Origin: JAQVEM01 sp964601205
Lineage (GTDB): Bacteria > Actinomycetota > Humimicrobiia > Humimicrobiales > Humimicrobiaceae
Direction: 5' to 3'
Assembly (NCBI GenBank): GCA_964601205.1
Contig: CAZRML010000008.1
Span: 1-64,000, forward strand
Length of the DNA: 64,000 nucleotides
Shown here: piece after piece, positions 18,273 through 26,841 of the stretch
Layout of the letters: every line of letters starts with the position of its first letter
Position numbering within the stretch: the stretch's first letter is position 1
Translations under genes and position numbers: made by a program
Notes under the pieces: generated by a model
Told to the model about the DNA's origin: nothing
The model's input: the letters and a program-made list of their open reading frames with translations, nothing else
The model's database searches: none

Positions 18273-19199
18273 ATGCAATCTGTAATAAGTATAAAAAATG
18301 TCACCAAAGCACTCGATAACCGCGAAATCCTAAAAGATATAAGCTTCTCCGTAGAAAAAAGCGACATCTTTGGCTATCTTGGCCCAAATGGCGCAGGAAA
18401 AACAACGACCATAAGGATACTGCTAGGTCTCCTACAGGCAGATTCAGGTAATGTAGAGGTTCTTGGGGAAAATATCAACTTAAGCGAAACAAGGAGGAAA
18501 ATAGGGTTCGTGCTTGATGCTGATGGTCTCTACGATAACATGACAGCAGAGGATAACCTGTTATTCTATACCAGGATTTATGGTGTAACAGAAGCTGAAG
18601 AAAGGATAAAAAAGCTTCTTAAAACAGTAAATCTCAGTGACAGGGCCGGTGACATGGTAAAAAACTATTCAAGAGGAATGAGACAGCGGCTGGCTCTGGC
18701 CAGGTCAATGGTCCACGACCCGGAAGTTCTTATCCTTGATGAGCCCACCGCAGGAGTTGACCCATCAGGGCAAATAGAAATAAGGCAAATAATGATAGAC
18801 ATTGCCCGTAAAGGAAACAAGACTATTTTTCTAAGCTCCCATAATCTTGATGAAGTGCAGCGTATCTGTAACCGAATCGCCCTGATAGATAAAGGTAAAA
18901 TAAAACTTTACGGTGAGCTTAAAATCCTTCGCCAGGGAATGGGAAAGGGCATTGTCGAAATTAAGATCGGCCAACCCATCACGGAATCAATTGAGTCAGA
19001 AATAAAAGGCACCACCACGCTGGGGCTACAGGAAAAAACAGATGAAACTCTTATATTCTCACCCAGAGAAGGGGCCGGCATATCGGACATAATAAGCTTT
19101 CTTACCGGCCGTGGGGTAAAAATTGAAGGAGCAGTAAAGAAAGAGGTATCACTTGAAGAGATATACTCTGAAATTTTAAAAGAGGCAGAGCCATCATGA
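18273..19199 (+). CDS. ABC transporter ATP-binding protein
   Basis: A 308-residue ATPase of the CcmA/DrrA-like group: Walker A GPNGAGKTT near residue 38, Q-loop region, signature YSRGMRQRL, Walker B VLILDEP and the H-loop SSHNLDE. The C-terminal ninety residues are the accessory domain typical of ABC-2 exporters. It energises the two permease subunits that follow, with an ATGA overlap to the first. Substrate unknown; drug, peptide or lipid export are usual for the group. Confidence 0.92.
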   Translation: MQSVISIKNVTKALDNREILKDISFSVEKSDIFGYLGPNGAGKTTTIRILLGLLQADSGNVEVLGENINLSETRRKIGFVLDADGLYDNMTAEDNLLFYTRIYGVTEAEERIKKLLKTVNLSDRAGDMVKNYSRGMRQRLALARSMVHDPEVLILDEPTAGVDPSGQIEIRQIMIDIARKGNKTIFLSSHNLDEVQRICNRIALIDKGKIKLYGELKILRQGMGKGIVEIKIGQPITESIESEIKGTTTLGLQEKTDETLIFSPREGAGISDIISFLTGRGVKIEGAVKKEVSLEEIYSEILKEAEPS

Positions 19200-19951
19200 T
19201 AAATAATGGTTTAAAAGACACAGGTTTAATAATAAAGACCGGCATTAAAAACAATATCCACTTTAAGATCCCGCTAATTGTATATATTATTGTCACGCTT
19301 TTTTGTGTTGTAGGCGTTTCAGCAATTTTTATTATAATTTCCATTCTGCCGGAAATTAAAAAAGAAACACCTGACATAGCTTCTCTTGAGCTGTTTTCAA
19401 GCGTTATTATATACACCATATGTACTATTGGTATAGGCGTAAACTTAAACGCATTTGCCTTCCATTCAATAACCAGGGAAAAAGCAAGCGGTAACATAGA
19501 ATCACTACTTGCCACACCGCTCAGGGCAGAAAGCATCTGGATAGCCAGAAGTATAGCTATTTTTATACCCGGACTTGTTGTTGGAGAACTTCTTACTGTA
19601 CTGGCTGTAATTACAATAAACTATATTTACTTTATTCCTGAAATCGGTTTTATATTAAATCCCTGGGCAGCTGTAAGCAGTTTTATAATTGTCCCGCTTG
19701 TTTTCCTGGGGCTCAGCTTTTTATCCCATCTTATAGGGCTTACCGGCAGGGCTGCCAGTGCCAACATAATCGTCCATATTTTTCTACCGGTTTTTGTAAA
19801 TGTTATGATTAACCTTTCAATTCATAATGTTCTGGAGATCACTTCCTGGACTTTTGCTGCAGCCAATTTCGGAGTAGCTGCCGCAATTTTTATTATTTCT
19901 ATATTCCTTAAGGGCCGCCTTAAAAAGGAAAGGATAGTGCTTTCAGGTTAG
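19196..19951 (+). CDS. ABC-2 type permease subunit
   Basis: A 251-residue protein with six hydrophobic helices. The motif FHSITREKASGNIESLLATPLRAESI in the loop after helix two is the contact region characteristic of ABC-2 (DUF/NatB-like) permeases. Starts with the overlapping ATGA of the ATPase gene and is closely similar in plan to the next gene, so the transporter is probably a heterodimer. Confidence 0.85.
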   Translation: MINNGLKDTGLIIKTGIKNNIHFKIPLIVYIIVTLFCVVGVSAIFIIISILPEIKKETPDIASLELFSSVIIYTICTIGIGVNLNAFAFHSITREKASGNIESLLATPLRAESIWIARSIAIFIPGLVVGELLTVLAVITINYIYFIPEIGFILNPWAAVSSFIIVPLVFLGLSFLSHLIGLTGRAASANIIVHIFLPVFVNVMINLSIHNVLEITSWTFAAANFGVAAAIFIISIFLKGRLKKERIVLSG

Positions 19952-19962
19952 GAGTTGCCAAA

Positions 19963-20718
19963 TTGAGAAGAATAAATATTATCTTAAGGAGAGATTTTAG
20001 AGAACTAAGAAAAACAAACGCTTTTCTTATTATAATCATAGTATTCGCTGTTATAACCATTGCTGCAGCGCTAACCATGGGTATTCTTTTGAAACAGAGG
20101 GAATGGATATCACATCCTGCATCAAAACCCATACTTGAAATAATAATAAGTGTTACAGCTTACTTTCTGCCGGTCTTTGTTTTAATTACATTTATCTGGT
20201 CTTTTGCCAGCTTACCTCTGGTTAAAGAAAAAGTAAGCGGGGCTATCACCTCCCTGCTCGCTACCCCGCTTAAGCCGGGAGAGATACTTACAGGTAAAAG
20301 TCTTAATATTTTTCTTCCCGGGTTTGTCATTTCAACCATCTCTACTTCCATTGTCCTGCTTGCAATTAATTTCATTGCAATAATACCAGCTACAGGGGCC
20401 TTCATATTGCCAATACCTGCACTGGTTACAGGCCTCGTTTTAAATCCCCTGCTCTTTTTAGGCCTTACCTTCTTACTTGTTCTCCTTGCACTTGCAGGCA
20501 ATCCCGATATAGCAATAACTCCCTCATTTATAATTGGCTTCGGACTGATGATGGGAATTCCCCTGGGACTGGCAACAGGGAAAATAAACCTGACTTCATG
20601 GACTTTTTCCATATGGTACCTTACAGGAGTCATAATATTCTGGATAATAACTCTCTGTTTCCTGCCGCTTCTTAATAAAGAAAAAATCATCCTTTCAAGT
20701 AAGGGAACCCAGATGTAA
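19963..20718 (+). CDS. ABC-2 type permease subunit (paralogue)
   Basis: The same length (251 residues) and architecture as the preceding permease, with the matching loop LPLVKEKVSGAITSLLATPLKPGEIL. Start is TTG at 19963 with TAGGAG at 19949-19954, a clear ribosome site, so the unusual codon is well supported. Likely second half of the exporter; last gene of the AbrB-controlled operon. Confidence 0.83.
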   Translation: MRRINIILRRDFRELRKTNAFLIIIIVFAVITIAAALTMGILLKQREWISHPASKPILEIIISVTAYFLPVFVLITFIWSFASLPLVKEKVSGAITSLLATPLKPGEILTGKSLNIFLPGFVISTISTSIVLLAINFIAIIPATGAFILPIPALVTGLVLNPLLFLGLTFLLVLLALAGNPDIAITPSFIIGFGLMMGIPLGLATGKINLTSWTFSIWYLTGVIIFWIITLCFLPLLNKEKIILSSKGTQM

Positions 20719-20860
20719 CTTCATGCTGGAAACTTCTATTATAATAACGATAGGGCATGATTTTTTCATAACTCCCATAATTTATTTTCAAAACTAACAA
20801 AACGGTAAATTTTTCCGTTTATATATATGTTTATATAAAAATTTTAACCAGGAGCTAAAA

Positions 20861-21276
20861 ATGATTAAAAAAATTGAAAAGGAAATGGTATATAATTAAT
20901 GTTTGCTATGGTCCTGTAACAAATTTAAAAGAGGAAATTAGAAATAATATATAACAACAGAATATATGAAGCCGATAAATTAATGGAATCCGGGGAAACT
21001 GCCAGTGCAGAATTAATTGAAAAACTTATGGATGAAATTGATAAAGAATACCAAAAATGCAAAAAATACAATTATTTTGAAAATAAAAATGAAGAAGAAG
21101 CAATTGCCACAATTGAGAGAGTAAAAAATAGGTACTCCAATAAATAAGGGCAACATACACGAAACACAGAAGAAATAAATTATAATAATGAAGACAGCAA
21201 TAGCGGAAATATTAATAATGAAGAAAATATTAGAGAAAATAAAAATAGTCAGGACAACATAGCCGGTGGAGATTAG
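20861..21276 (+). pseudogene. Decayed small gene of unknown function
   Basis: A good ribosome site (AGGAG) precedes ATG 20861, but the frame stops after twelve codons (MIKKIEKEMVYN). Adjacent frames continue with coding-like sequence: INVCYGPVTNLKEEIRNNI, then IYEADKLMESGETASAELIE and a Lys/Glu-rich helix to a TAA at 21145-21147, then an Asn/Glu-rich tail to TAG 21274-21276 in the same frame. Two shifts and one internal stop indicate a pseudogene of roughly 135 codons. I do not recognise the family. The opposite-strand frame here is only low-complexity shadow. Confidence 0.5.
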
Positions 21277-21344
21277 ACATTTCCCCTTTAAAGTTGTATA
21301 TGATATGTTAGAAACATAAAATATAAAAATAAAGGAATAAAAAT

Positions 21345-22055
21345 ATGAATAAAAAATACCAGCGTAAGAATGAAGACCGGAGCCTGCTTCAGTTTTCAAA
21401 GGCTTTACCCTCTGACTTTATAAACACCGACCCCTGGCGCGTGCTCCGTATTCAGGGTGAGTTCGTTAATGGTTTTGATACACTTGCCGGGACAGGGCCC
21501 TGCATTGCTATCTTTGGCTCTGCGCGTACCGACCCCGGGGACGATTATTATAAGGCTGCCGTTAAAACCGGGGCCCTTCTGGCAAAGGAAGGTCTGGGTG
21601 TTATCACCGGCGGCGGTCCGGGCATAATGGAAGCAGCCAACAAAGGGGCGTTTGAAGCCGGTGGGCTTTCAATAGGCTGCAATATAGAATTGCCAGAGGA
21701 GCAAAAGCCAAACCCCTATCAGAACATATCCCTGGAGTTTCACTATTTCTTTGTGCGTAAAATGATTTTTGTTAAGTATTCAGTGGGATACATTATTTTC
21801 CCGGGCGGCTTTGGTACCCTGGATGAACTTTTCGAAGCTCTAACCCTTACCCAGACCGGTAAGATTGAGCATTTTCCTGTCATCCTCTATGGCAGAGACT
21901 ACTGGGGGGAGTTGTGCTCCTGGATTAATAGCTGCCTGGTAAAAAGATATGCCACAATCAATCCTGAAGACAGTAAACTCTACAAAATAGTGGACACCCC
22001 CGGAGAAGCAGTCCATTATATAGTAGACCTAATTAAAAACCATAACCTGATCTAA
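21345..22055 (+). CDS. LOG family (TIGR00730-type) Rossmann protein
   Basis: A 236-residue protein with both LOG signatures: GGGPGIMEAANKGAFEAGG (residues 85-103) and PGGFGTLDELFEALTLTQTGK. LOG proteins hydrolyse nucleoside 5'-monophosphates to base and ribose-5-phosphate; plant members make cytokinins, while many bacterial ones (YgdH/PpnN-like) manage purine nucleotides. AAAGGAAT lies just before the start. Single gene. Confidence 0.88.
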   Translation: MNKKYQRKNEDRSLLQFSKALPSDFINTDPWRVLRIQGEFVNGFDTLAGTGPCIAIFGSARTDPGDDYYKAAVKTGALLAKEGLGVITGGGPGIMEAANKGAFEAGGLSIGCNIELPEEQKPNPYQNISLEFHYFFVRKMIFVKYSVGYIIFPGGFGTLDELFEALTLTQTGKIEHFPVILYGRDYWGELCSWINSCLVKRYATINPEDSKLYKIVDTPGEAVHYIVDLIKNHNLI

Positions 22056-22067
22056 AACAATACATAC

Positions 22068-22081
22068 ACGGTACATACCGT
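22068..22081. repeat. Small palindrome after the LOG gene
   Basis: ACGGTA-CA-TACCGT, a 14-base inverted repeat 13 bases past the stop codon. It could be a weak terminator stem or binding site; no T-run follows. Confidence 0.3.
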
Positions 22082-22248
22082 AAAGTTAATATATCCTCAG
22101 TGTTATTAATGTGTAAAGTATTTAGAAGAAGTTTCCGGTTAAAATAAATTTTATATTCACTGCCCTAATTTAGATATTTTTTAGCTGCAGGATGTCCTGA
22201 CCTCACTACAGAATAGCCCCGATAATATTGCCTGCGGTCACATCTAAC

Positions 22249-23115
22249 TTAATCTTCAAACCATTCCTGAGATATTATTATTTTAGCAAGATTATCTTTT
22301 CCAAAACCAATTCCTATTTCGGTATTTAATGGAATTTCACCAATTGAAATTTCTGCAGTATATTCCTTCTCACCTTCATCTGACCTTATTAAAATACTTT
22401 TATATACTCTGTAACCACTGGCAAGCTTAACCCCGGGTTCTATTATTTCTTCATCCGGTTCATTTATAAGCTGCTCAACCGTTATGGTATTTCCTGCAGT
22501 ATCCACAGCTTTTAATATCGCAGCCACCATATACTCCCCTTCAGAAGGATTAATTTCCTCTTTATCCGGCGACACTGATGCATCCAGCAGGAAGGAAGAG
22601 ATTATGGTAGAAACCATATTTTCCTTAAATATAATTCCTATCTCAGAACCAGTAGCAACCTCCTCTAATGAAATATCCCTGGAATACTCTTTTTCTTGTT
22701 CATTTCTTATTACAACAATTCTCCTTACATTATAATCTGCAGCCAGCTTTAAATTGCTTCCTATTTCTGCCTGGTCGGGTTCATTTATGAGCTGCTCAAC
22801 CGTTATGGTACCATTACTTAAGTTAACACTTTTAAGTATCGCAGGATACACATAACCTTCTACAATATCACCTTCCGATTCAGTATCTTCCCCGTGGTCC
22901 TGGCTGCCATCTTCCTCTATTTCTTCCGCCTCTTCTTCAGACTCTTCTTCCAGCTCTTCTTCCAGCTCTCCGTCATCGTTACCAGCTTCCGCTTCTCCGG
23001 GCGGCTCAACGGTATCTTCCGGGCTGCCCAGACAACCATAAAATGAAAACACCGAAGACAGAACCAGGATTGTAAATAATACAATTATTGTTTTTAATAA
23101 TTTTTTTACTTTCAT
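22249..23115 (-). CDS. Lipoprotein with two tandem copies of an unknown domain
   Basis: Signal peptide with lipobox SFYGC at about residue 28, then an acidic Glu/Gly stalk (residues 30-78). Two repeats of about 85 residues follow, each starting Y-x2-AILK(S/A)V, containing TITVEQLINEPD, and ending near TEIGI-F. The repeats share about half their residues, so this is a clear internal duplication. Family not recognised; it is presumably a surface protein of beta character. Single gene. Confidence 0.75.
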   Translation of the reverse strand: MKVKKLLKTIIVLFTILVLSSVFSFYGCLGSPEDTVEPPGEAEAGNDDGELEEELEEESEEEAEEIEEDGSQDHGEDTESEGDIVEGYVYPAILKSVNLSNGTITVEQLINEPDQAEIGSNLKLAADYNVRRIVVIRNEQEKEYSRDISLEEVATGSEIGIIFKENMVSTIISSFLLDASVSPDKEEINPSEGEYMVAAILKAVDTAGNTITVEQLINEPDEEIIEPGVKLASGYRVYKSILIRSDEGEKEYTAEISIGEIPLNTEIGIGFGKDNLAKIIISQEWFED

Positions 23116-23340
23116 TTCTTCTTACCTGCTCTCTTCTTGCTAAAAAAAATTTCACCTTAATTTTTATTAAACAGTTTAAAAATGTCAACTACAAAATTTT
23201 TAAACTACCGGTTAGCAAAATTATTATAAATTTAAAGAATAATACTTATAAGAAAATCTAAATTAAAAACCGGCTTAAGCTGGCTGCCGGTATAATTAAT
23301 ACTAAAAATCGCGGAAGAACAGTTTTATTGAAGTTTCTAG

Positions 23341-23365
23341 ATATATATGCTATAAACATATATAT
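23341..23365. promoter_or_regulatory. Inverted repeat, candidate PadR operator
   Basis: Perfect nine-base arms, ATATATATG and CATATATAT, with a seven-base spacer. PadR regulators bind dyads of this general type (ATGT-N8-ACAT-like). It lies about 75 bases before the permease operon that contains the PadR gene. TTGACA at 23395-23400 has no good -10 partner. Confidence 0.45.
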
Positions 23366-23441
23366 GTAAAATGACAATTACCGTAACTTTTGTATTGACA
23401 TAAAAAATTTTATTTAAAAATTTTCAACAAAAGATCCGGGA

Positions 23442-23942
23442 ATGCTTGATTTTATAAAAAGTTATCTTACAGCAATTATAATGAATCTGCTGGCAGTCGC
23501 CTGCCTTATTTACTCTGCCATAAAAAATAAAAATAAAACCATAGAGTCCTTAAAAATAGCACTCAACACCTTTATAAAAACCATTCCGGCCATAGTCATA
23601 ATAATAATTTTTATAGGATTTTTACTGGGCTTTTTACCTCCTGACATAATTTCCAGGGTAGTCGGGGAACAGGCCGGCTTTGCCGGTTTAATCGTTACTG
23701 CTATCCTGGGCTCTGTTTTATTTATCCCATCATTAATATCATACCCACTGGCGGCATCCCTTCTTGATGGTGGGGCTACTATATTATCGGTATCCGCCTT
23801 TATTACCACGCTTACTATGGTGGGCCTGGTAACACTGCCGATTGAATTAAGGCAGATGGGAAAAAAGATTACCGTGCTCAGAAATTTATTCAGCTTTCTA
23901 TTTGCAATAGTAATCGCCATTATTATGGAGATGATACTCTAA
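23442..23942 (+). CDS. Permease, N-terminal half of a split DUF318/ArsP-type transporter
   Basis: 166 residues with about five helices. The segment TIPAIVIIIIFIGFLLGFLPPDIISRVVGEQAGFAGLI and the later LPIELRQMGKK match the first half of two-part permeases of the PF03773 (ArsP_1/DUF318) family. The family moves metals or organoarsenicals, but the substrate here is unproven. Its stop overlaps the ATG of the second half (TAATG), giving tight coupling. Confidence 0.75.
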   Translation: MLDFIKSYLTAIIMNLLAVACLIYSAIKNKNKTIESLKIALNTFIKTIPAIVIIIIFIGFLLGFLPPDIISRVVGEQAGFAGLIVTAILGSVLFIPSLISYPLAASLLDGGATILSVSAFITTLTMVGLVTLPIELRQMGKKITVLRNLFSFLFAIVIAIIMEMIL

Positions 23943-24505
23943 TGACTTTAAAAAAGAGTAAAAAGATCCCGGAGGAAAAACGACAATCCATTATAAGAGA
24001 CTATATTATTATGGCATTAGTTGCGGCACTGGCTGCAGCTATTCTTTTAATTTTCCCCGAAAGATCTGCCCCTACGCTCAGCGCATCAAAAAAGTATTTT
24101 CTGGACCTGTTAATAATTATTCCAGCAGCAATGATAATAATAGGACTTTTTTCGGTCTGGGTGCCTGAAGAAATAATCACGAGATACATGGGAAAAGCTT
24201 CCGGAATAAAAGGAATCTTCCTTTCTATTTTTCTGGGAATGCTCCCTACGGGCCCGCTGTATATTGCCTTCCCGATGGCTGTTGTATTTTTAAAAAAAGG
24301 TGCAAAAATATCAAACATAATTATATTTATTTCGGCCTGGGCCTGCATAAAGCTCCCCCAGGAACTTATTGAAATTCAATTTTTGGGTATAAGGTTTACA
24401 TCCCTCAGGTTAGTGCTCACTATAATTTTTACTATAATAATGGGATTAATTATTGAAAAGATAATATTATTCAGCGAAAGAAAGCGTAACTTAAAAAAAG
24501 TGTAA
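23942..24505 (+). CDS. Permease, C-terminal half of the split DUF318/ArsP-type transporter
   Basis: 187 residues with five helices; GLFSVWVPEEIITRYMGKASGIKG and FLGMLPTGPLYIAFPMAVVFLKKG repeat the pattern of the first half (GFLPPDIISRVVGEQAG; SLISYPLAASLLDGG), as expected of this internally duplicated transporter family. Many relatives are one polypeptide of about 330 residues; here they are two coupled genes. The downstream PadR regulator is 41 bases away. Confidence 0.75.
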   Translation: MTLKKSKKIPEEKRQSIIRDYIIMALVAALAAAILLIFPERSAPTLSASKKYFLDLLIIIPAAMIIIGLFSVWVPEEIITRYMGKASGIKGIFLSIFLGMLPTGPLYIAFPMAVVFLKKGAKISNIIIFISAWACIKLPQELIEIQFLGIRFTSLRLVLTIIFTIIMGLIIEKIILFSERKRNLKKV

Positions 24506-24546
24506 AAGTTTTATAATAAATTATTAACCTGAACTGGAAAAATATT

Positions 24547-24936
24547 ATGTGCAGTAACGACACAAAAAAAATTGTAAGTGACAGCATTGCCAGGTGTTCA
24601 TGCAAAAGTAAAAAAATCAGCAGATTTTTATTGCCTGCCCTGCTGCTTCTTCTTTCTGAAAAACCATCACACGGTTATGAGCTTGCCGAGAAATATACAG
24701 TGTTTGGCTTTACCGATGCAGGCTCCGATCCCGGCTCGGTATACAGAACCCTGAGGCTTTTAGACTCGGGGGGATTTATAAATTCAAAATGGGAAACTGA
24801 AGAAACCGGACCGGCAAAAAAGGTTTATTCGATAACCGATGAGGGGCTTAAATTACTATCAAGCTGGATAGAACTTATAAAGGAAAGAAAAAAAAGTTTT
24901 GAGCTTTTTTTAGAAAGGTATAGTAAAATTAAATAG
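24547..24936 (+). CDS. PadR family transcriptional regulator with N-terminal cysteines
   Basis: A 129-residue winged-helix protein: LLPALLLLLSEKPSHGYELAEKY and SDPGSVYRTLRLLDSGGFI are the PadR DNA-binding signature, followed by KVYSITDEGLKLL and a short dimerisation helix. The N-terminal tail carries Cys2 plus a C-x-C (RCSCK at about residues 17-21), which may form a metal or thiol-sensing site; that is inference. It sits in the permease operon and the dyad at 23341-23365 is its likely target. Confidence 0.82.
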   Translation: MCSNDTKKIVSDSIARCSCKSKKISRFLLPALLLLLSEKPSHGYELAEKYTVFGFTDAGSDPGSVYRTLRLLDSGGFINSKWETEETGPAKKVYSITDEGLKLLSSWIELIKERKKSFELFLERYSKIK

Positions 24937-24980
24937 AAATTTCTATTTCTCTAATTTATTTTTAAAAATTGGAGGCTTAA

Positions 24981-25352
24981 ATGGCAAGAAGAGTTTACTT
25001 CAGGGAGATTTATTTATATATAGTATGCATTATCGCCATAATTATTTTTGTAATAGGGATAATCACCACATACGATGGCCTCATAAATTATATAAAACCA
25101 TCAACGTGGACATCAAAACCAGATATCATAGCCATGTATTCGGAACAATACCGGAGTTTTTCCAGCGAAGAAATTGAACAGCTGGCAGAAGAGCAGGTAA
25201 ACACCTCTATCAGAAACGAGGAAGATTCGGCATTTAAAAACATGCTGAGAGGAATACTTCTCTTAATCATTTCTATTCCACTTTTTGCTTTTCACTGGAA
25301 GAAAGCCCGGGAAATGTGGGATATGCATGTAGAAGAAAAAAATAATGATTGA
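24981..25352 (+). CDS. Small protein with two transmembrane segments
   Basis: 123 residues: helix at about 9-31, an exposed loop of some 60 residues with Ser/Glu-rich coil (SSEEIEQLAEEQV), and a second helix at about 88-106 ending in HWKKAREMW. I do not recognise a family. GGAGG lies six bases before the ATG. It is 44 bases past the padR stop in the same direction, so probably the last gene of that operon. Confidence 0.6.
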   Translation: MARRVYFREIYLYIVCIIAIIIFVIGIITTYDGLINYIKPSTWTSKPDIIAMYSEQYRSFSSEEIEQLAEEQVNTSIRNEEDSAFKNMLRGILLLIISIPLFAFHWKKAREMWDMHVEEKNND

Positions 25353-25389
25353 TATCTGCTGCAATAGTTGCGTGCAATAATTTTAAAAT

Positions 25390-26172
25390 TTAATTTATTA
25401 TCCTATTTATTTTTTCCCTGTCAAAAATATCAGGGGATAAACCTCTTCTATTTACCATGGATTTAAATTCTTTATCAATCTCAGCTGTTAGTTTATCTTT
25501 ATTAATAGAAAAAGATTCACAGATATATTTACCAAGCTCTCTGACAAGCCTGATTTTCCAGTCAGAGAAAAACGGTTCATAGGTTAAAGTAAAAGCCATA
25601 AATTTTCCAAAATCTTCTTCAATGCACCCTTTATGCCAGCCCTCAAAATCAATTCTATAAATACCTGAATTTATAATAAAATTACGCAGGTTGACATCGC
25701 CAGATATGCAAAAGTCTCCCGTAATTTTCTTTGAGATATAATAAAAATCATTAATTACTTTACACGAGGCTACCAGAGGGTTTAATTTACCAAAATTAAT
25801 ATCTTCATTCTTTGACTCTTTTACAAGGATGTAATCAAGAAGAGTGCCGCCTTCTATAAATTCAGTTATTAAAAAATCCTTTCCCTCGTAAAATATCCCG
25901 GGGACATTAATACTATATTCAGGTGAATGCTTCCCCAGGGCTCTCAGCATCAAAGACTCTTTATCTTTTTTAAACCCTTTCTCTCCATTCAGGTATAATT
26001 TAAATACAAAATATACAGATTCTTCTTCCCTAGAGCTATCGGTTATAAACCTTACCCTGTATAATTTGTTCTTTTTACTATATAACTTTTCTACAGGTAT
26101 TATTTTCTTGATATGCTTTTTTTCAATAAACTTTTTATCAATAAGACCTTTCAAAAACGTGTCATTTATCAT
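25390..26172 (-). CDS. Aminoglycoside-phosphotransferase-like kinase homologue
   Basis: A 260-residue protein-kinase-fold enzyme. GDVNLRNFII near residue 165 corresponds to the catalytic loop (H/GD-x4-N) and RIDFEGW to the metal-binding DFG equivalent. LMLRALGKHSPE and LITEFIEGGTLLDYIL mark the alpha-C and hinge regions. APH-like kinases phosphorylate small molecules (antibiotics, choline, sugars) or proteins. The HxD histidine is replaced by Gly, so activity is not certain. It follows mobB on the same strand after 174 bases and may or may not belong to that operon. Confidence 0.6.
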   Translation of the reverse strand: MINDTFLKGLIDKKFIEKKHIKKIIPVEKLYSKKNKLYRVRFITDSSREEESVYFVFKLYLNGEKGFKKDKESLMLRALGKHSPEYSINVPGIFYEGKDFLITEFIEGGTLLDYILVKESKNEDINFGKLNPLVASCKVINDFYYISKKITGDFCISGDVNLRNFIINSGIYRIDFEGWHKGCIEEDFGKFMAFTLTYEPFFSDWKIRLVRELGKYICESFSINKDKLTAEIDKEFKSMVNRRGLSPDIFDREKINRIIN

Positions 26173-26189
26173 GGCATTTGTTTAATATA

Positions 26190-26331
26190 TTAATCTTTTA
26201 TTGTTATTCTTATTTCTCCTGCTACTAGATAATCTTCTAGATTTTTTATTATTTCCTTTATGCTGTTCTTTAATATCTCCTCCCCGGGTTTACCGCAACT
26301 TAACCACTGCTTACTAAGGCTCTCTGGTGAA
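26190..26331 (-). pseudogene. Short coding-like remnant between mobB and the kinase gene
   Basis: A minus-strand frame open for about 47 codons reads SCGKPGEEILKNSIKEIIKN and EDYLVAGEIRITIKD before TAA, with protein-like composition. It has no ATG, GTG or TTG start. It may be the relic of a gene or of an extended mobB C-terminus in another frame. Low certainty. Confidence 0.3.
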
Positions 26332-26346
26332 AATCAGTAATATTTT

Positions 26347-26841
26347 CTAAACCTTTTGTTCAATAAAATCAACCAGAGCCGCGGTATTATCCATTGAATT
26401 AATAACCGGGATCCCCCTGTATTCATCAGTATTATTGGAGACAACTCCGGAAATCAAAAAAATCCTCTCAAAATATTCTTCCCCCCTGTTTCTTTCAATA
26501 TCCTCCAGCGAAGACGCACACAGAATCACCGGACAGTTGTAATCCTTAACTCCCTCCATAACCACGTAATCCGTGTCGTAAAACTTTAAAATCTCATATA
26601 TATTTAATTTTTTCCTGAAAAGAATGTCCGTCTCATAAAGGCCCCTCGCGGTTACAGGCTCTGCACCTGCTTTAATGTGCCTGTATGTGTTTGTTCCCTC
26701 TTTATCCATGGCAAAATCTTTATAGTGTATCTCCTTCACCGTGCCCACCGAGTAACCTCTTCTCCTGAGCTCTTTTATAATATTTTCAATAGTGGTTGTT
26801 TTCCCTGATTCTGATAATCCAATCACTGAAAATAATCTCAT
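26347..26841 (-). CDS. mobB: Molybdopterin-guanine dinucleotide biosynthesis protein B
   Basis: 164 residues starting MRLFSVIGLSESGKTTTIENII, a P-loop GTPase signature, followed by GYSVGTVKEIHYKDFAMDKEGTNTYRHIKAGAEPVTARG, the diagnostic MobB stretch. MobB assists MobA in attaching GMP to molybdopterin. It overlaps ecfT by four bases and closes the riboswitch-led operon, which is the strongest evidence inside the gene list that the cluster concerns the molybdenum cofactor. No mobA is in the window. Confidence 0.9.
   Translation of the reverse strand: MRLFSVIGLSESGKTTTIENIIKELRRRGYSVGTVKEIHYKDFAMDKEGTNTYRHIKAGAEPVTARGLYETDILFRKKLNIYEILKFYDTDYVVMEGVKDYNCPVILCASSLEDIERNRGEEYFERIFLISGVVSNNTDEYRGIPVINSMDNTAALVDFIEQKV

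Noticed and set aside
21013..21399. 128-codon minus-strand frame rich in Phe and Ile
   Set aside because: It is the complement of the AT-rich relic and of the LOG gene start; composition is that of reversed Lys/Asn/Glu codons.
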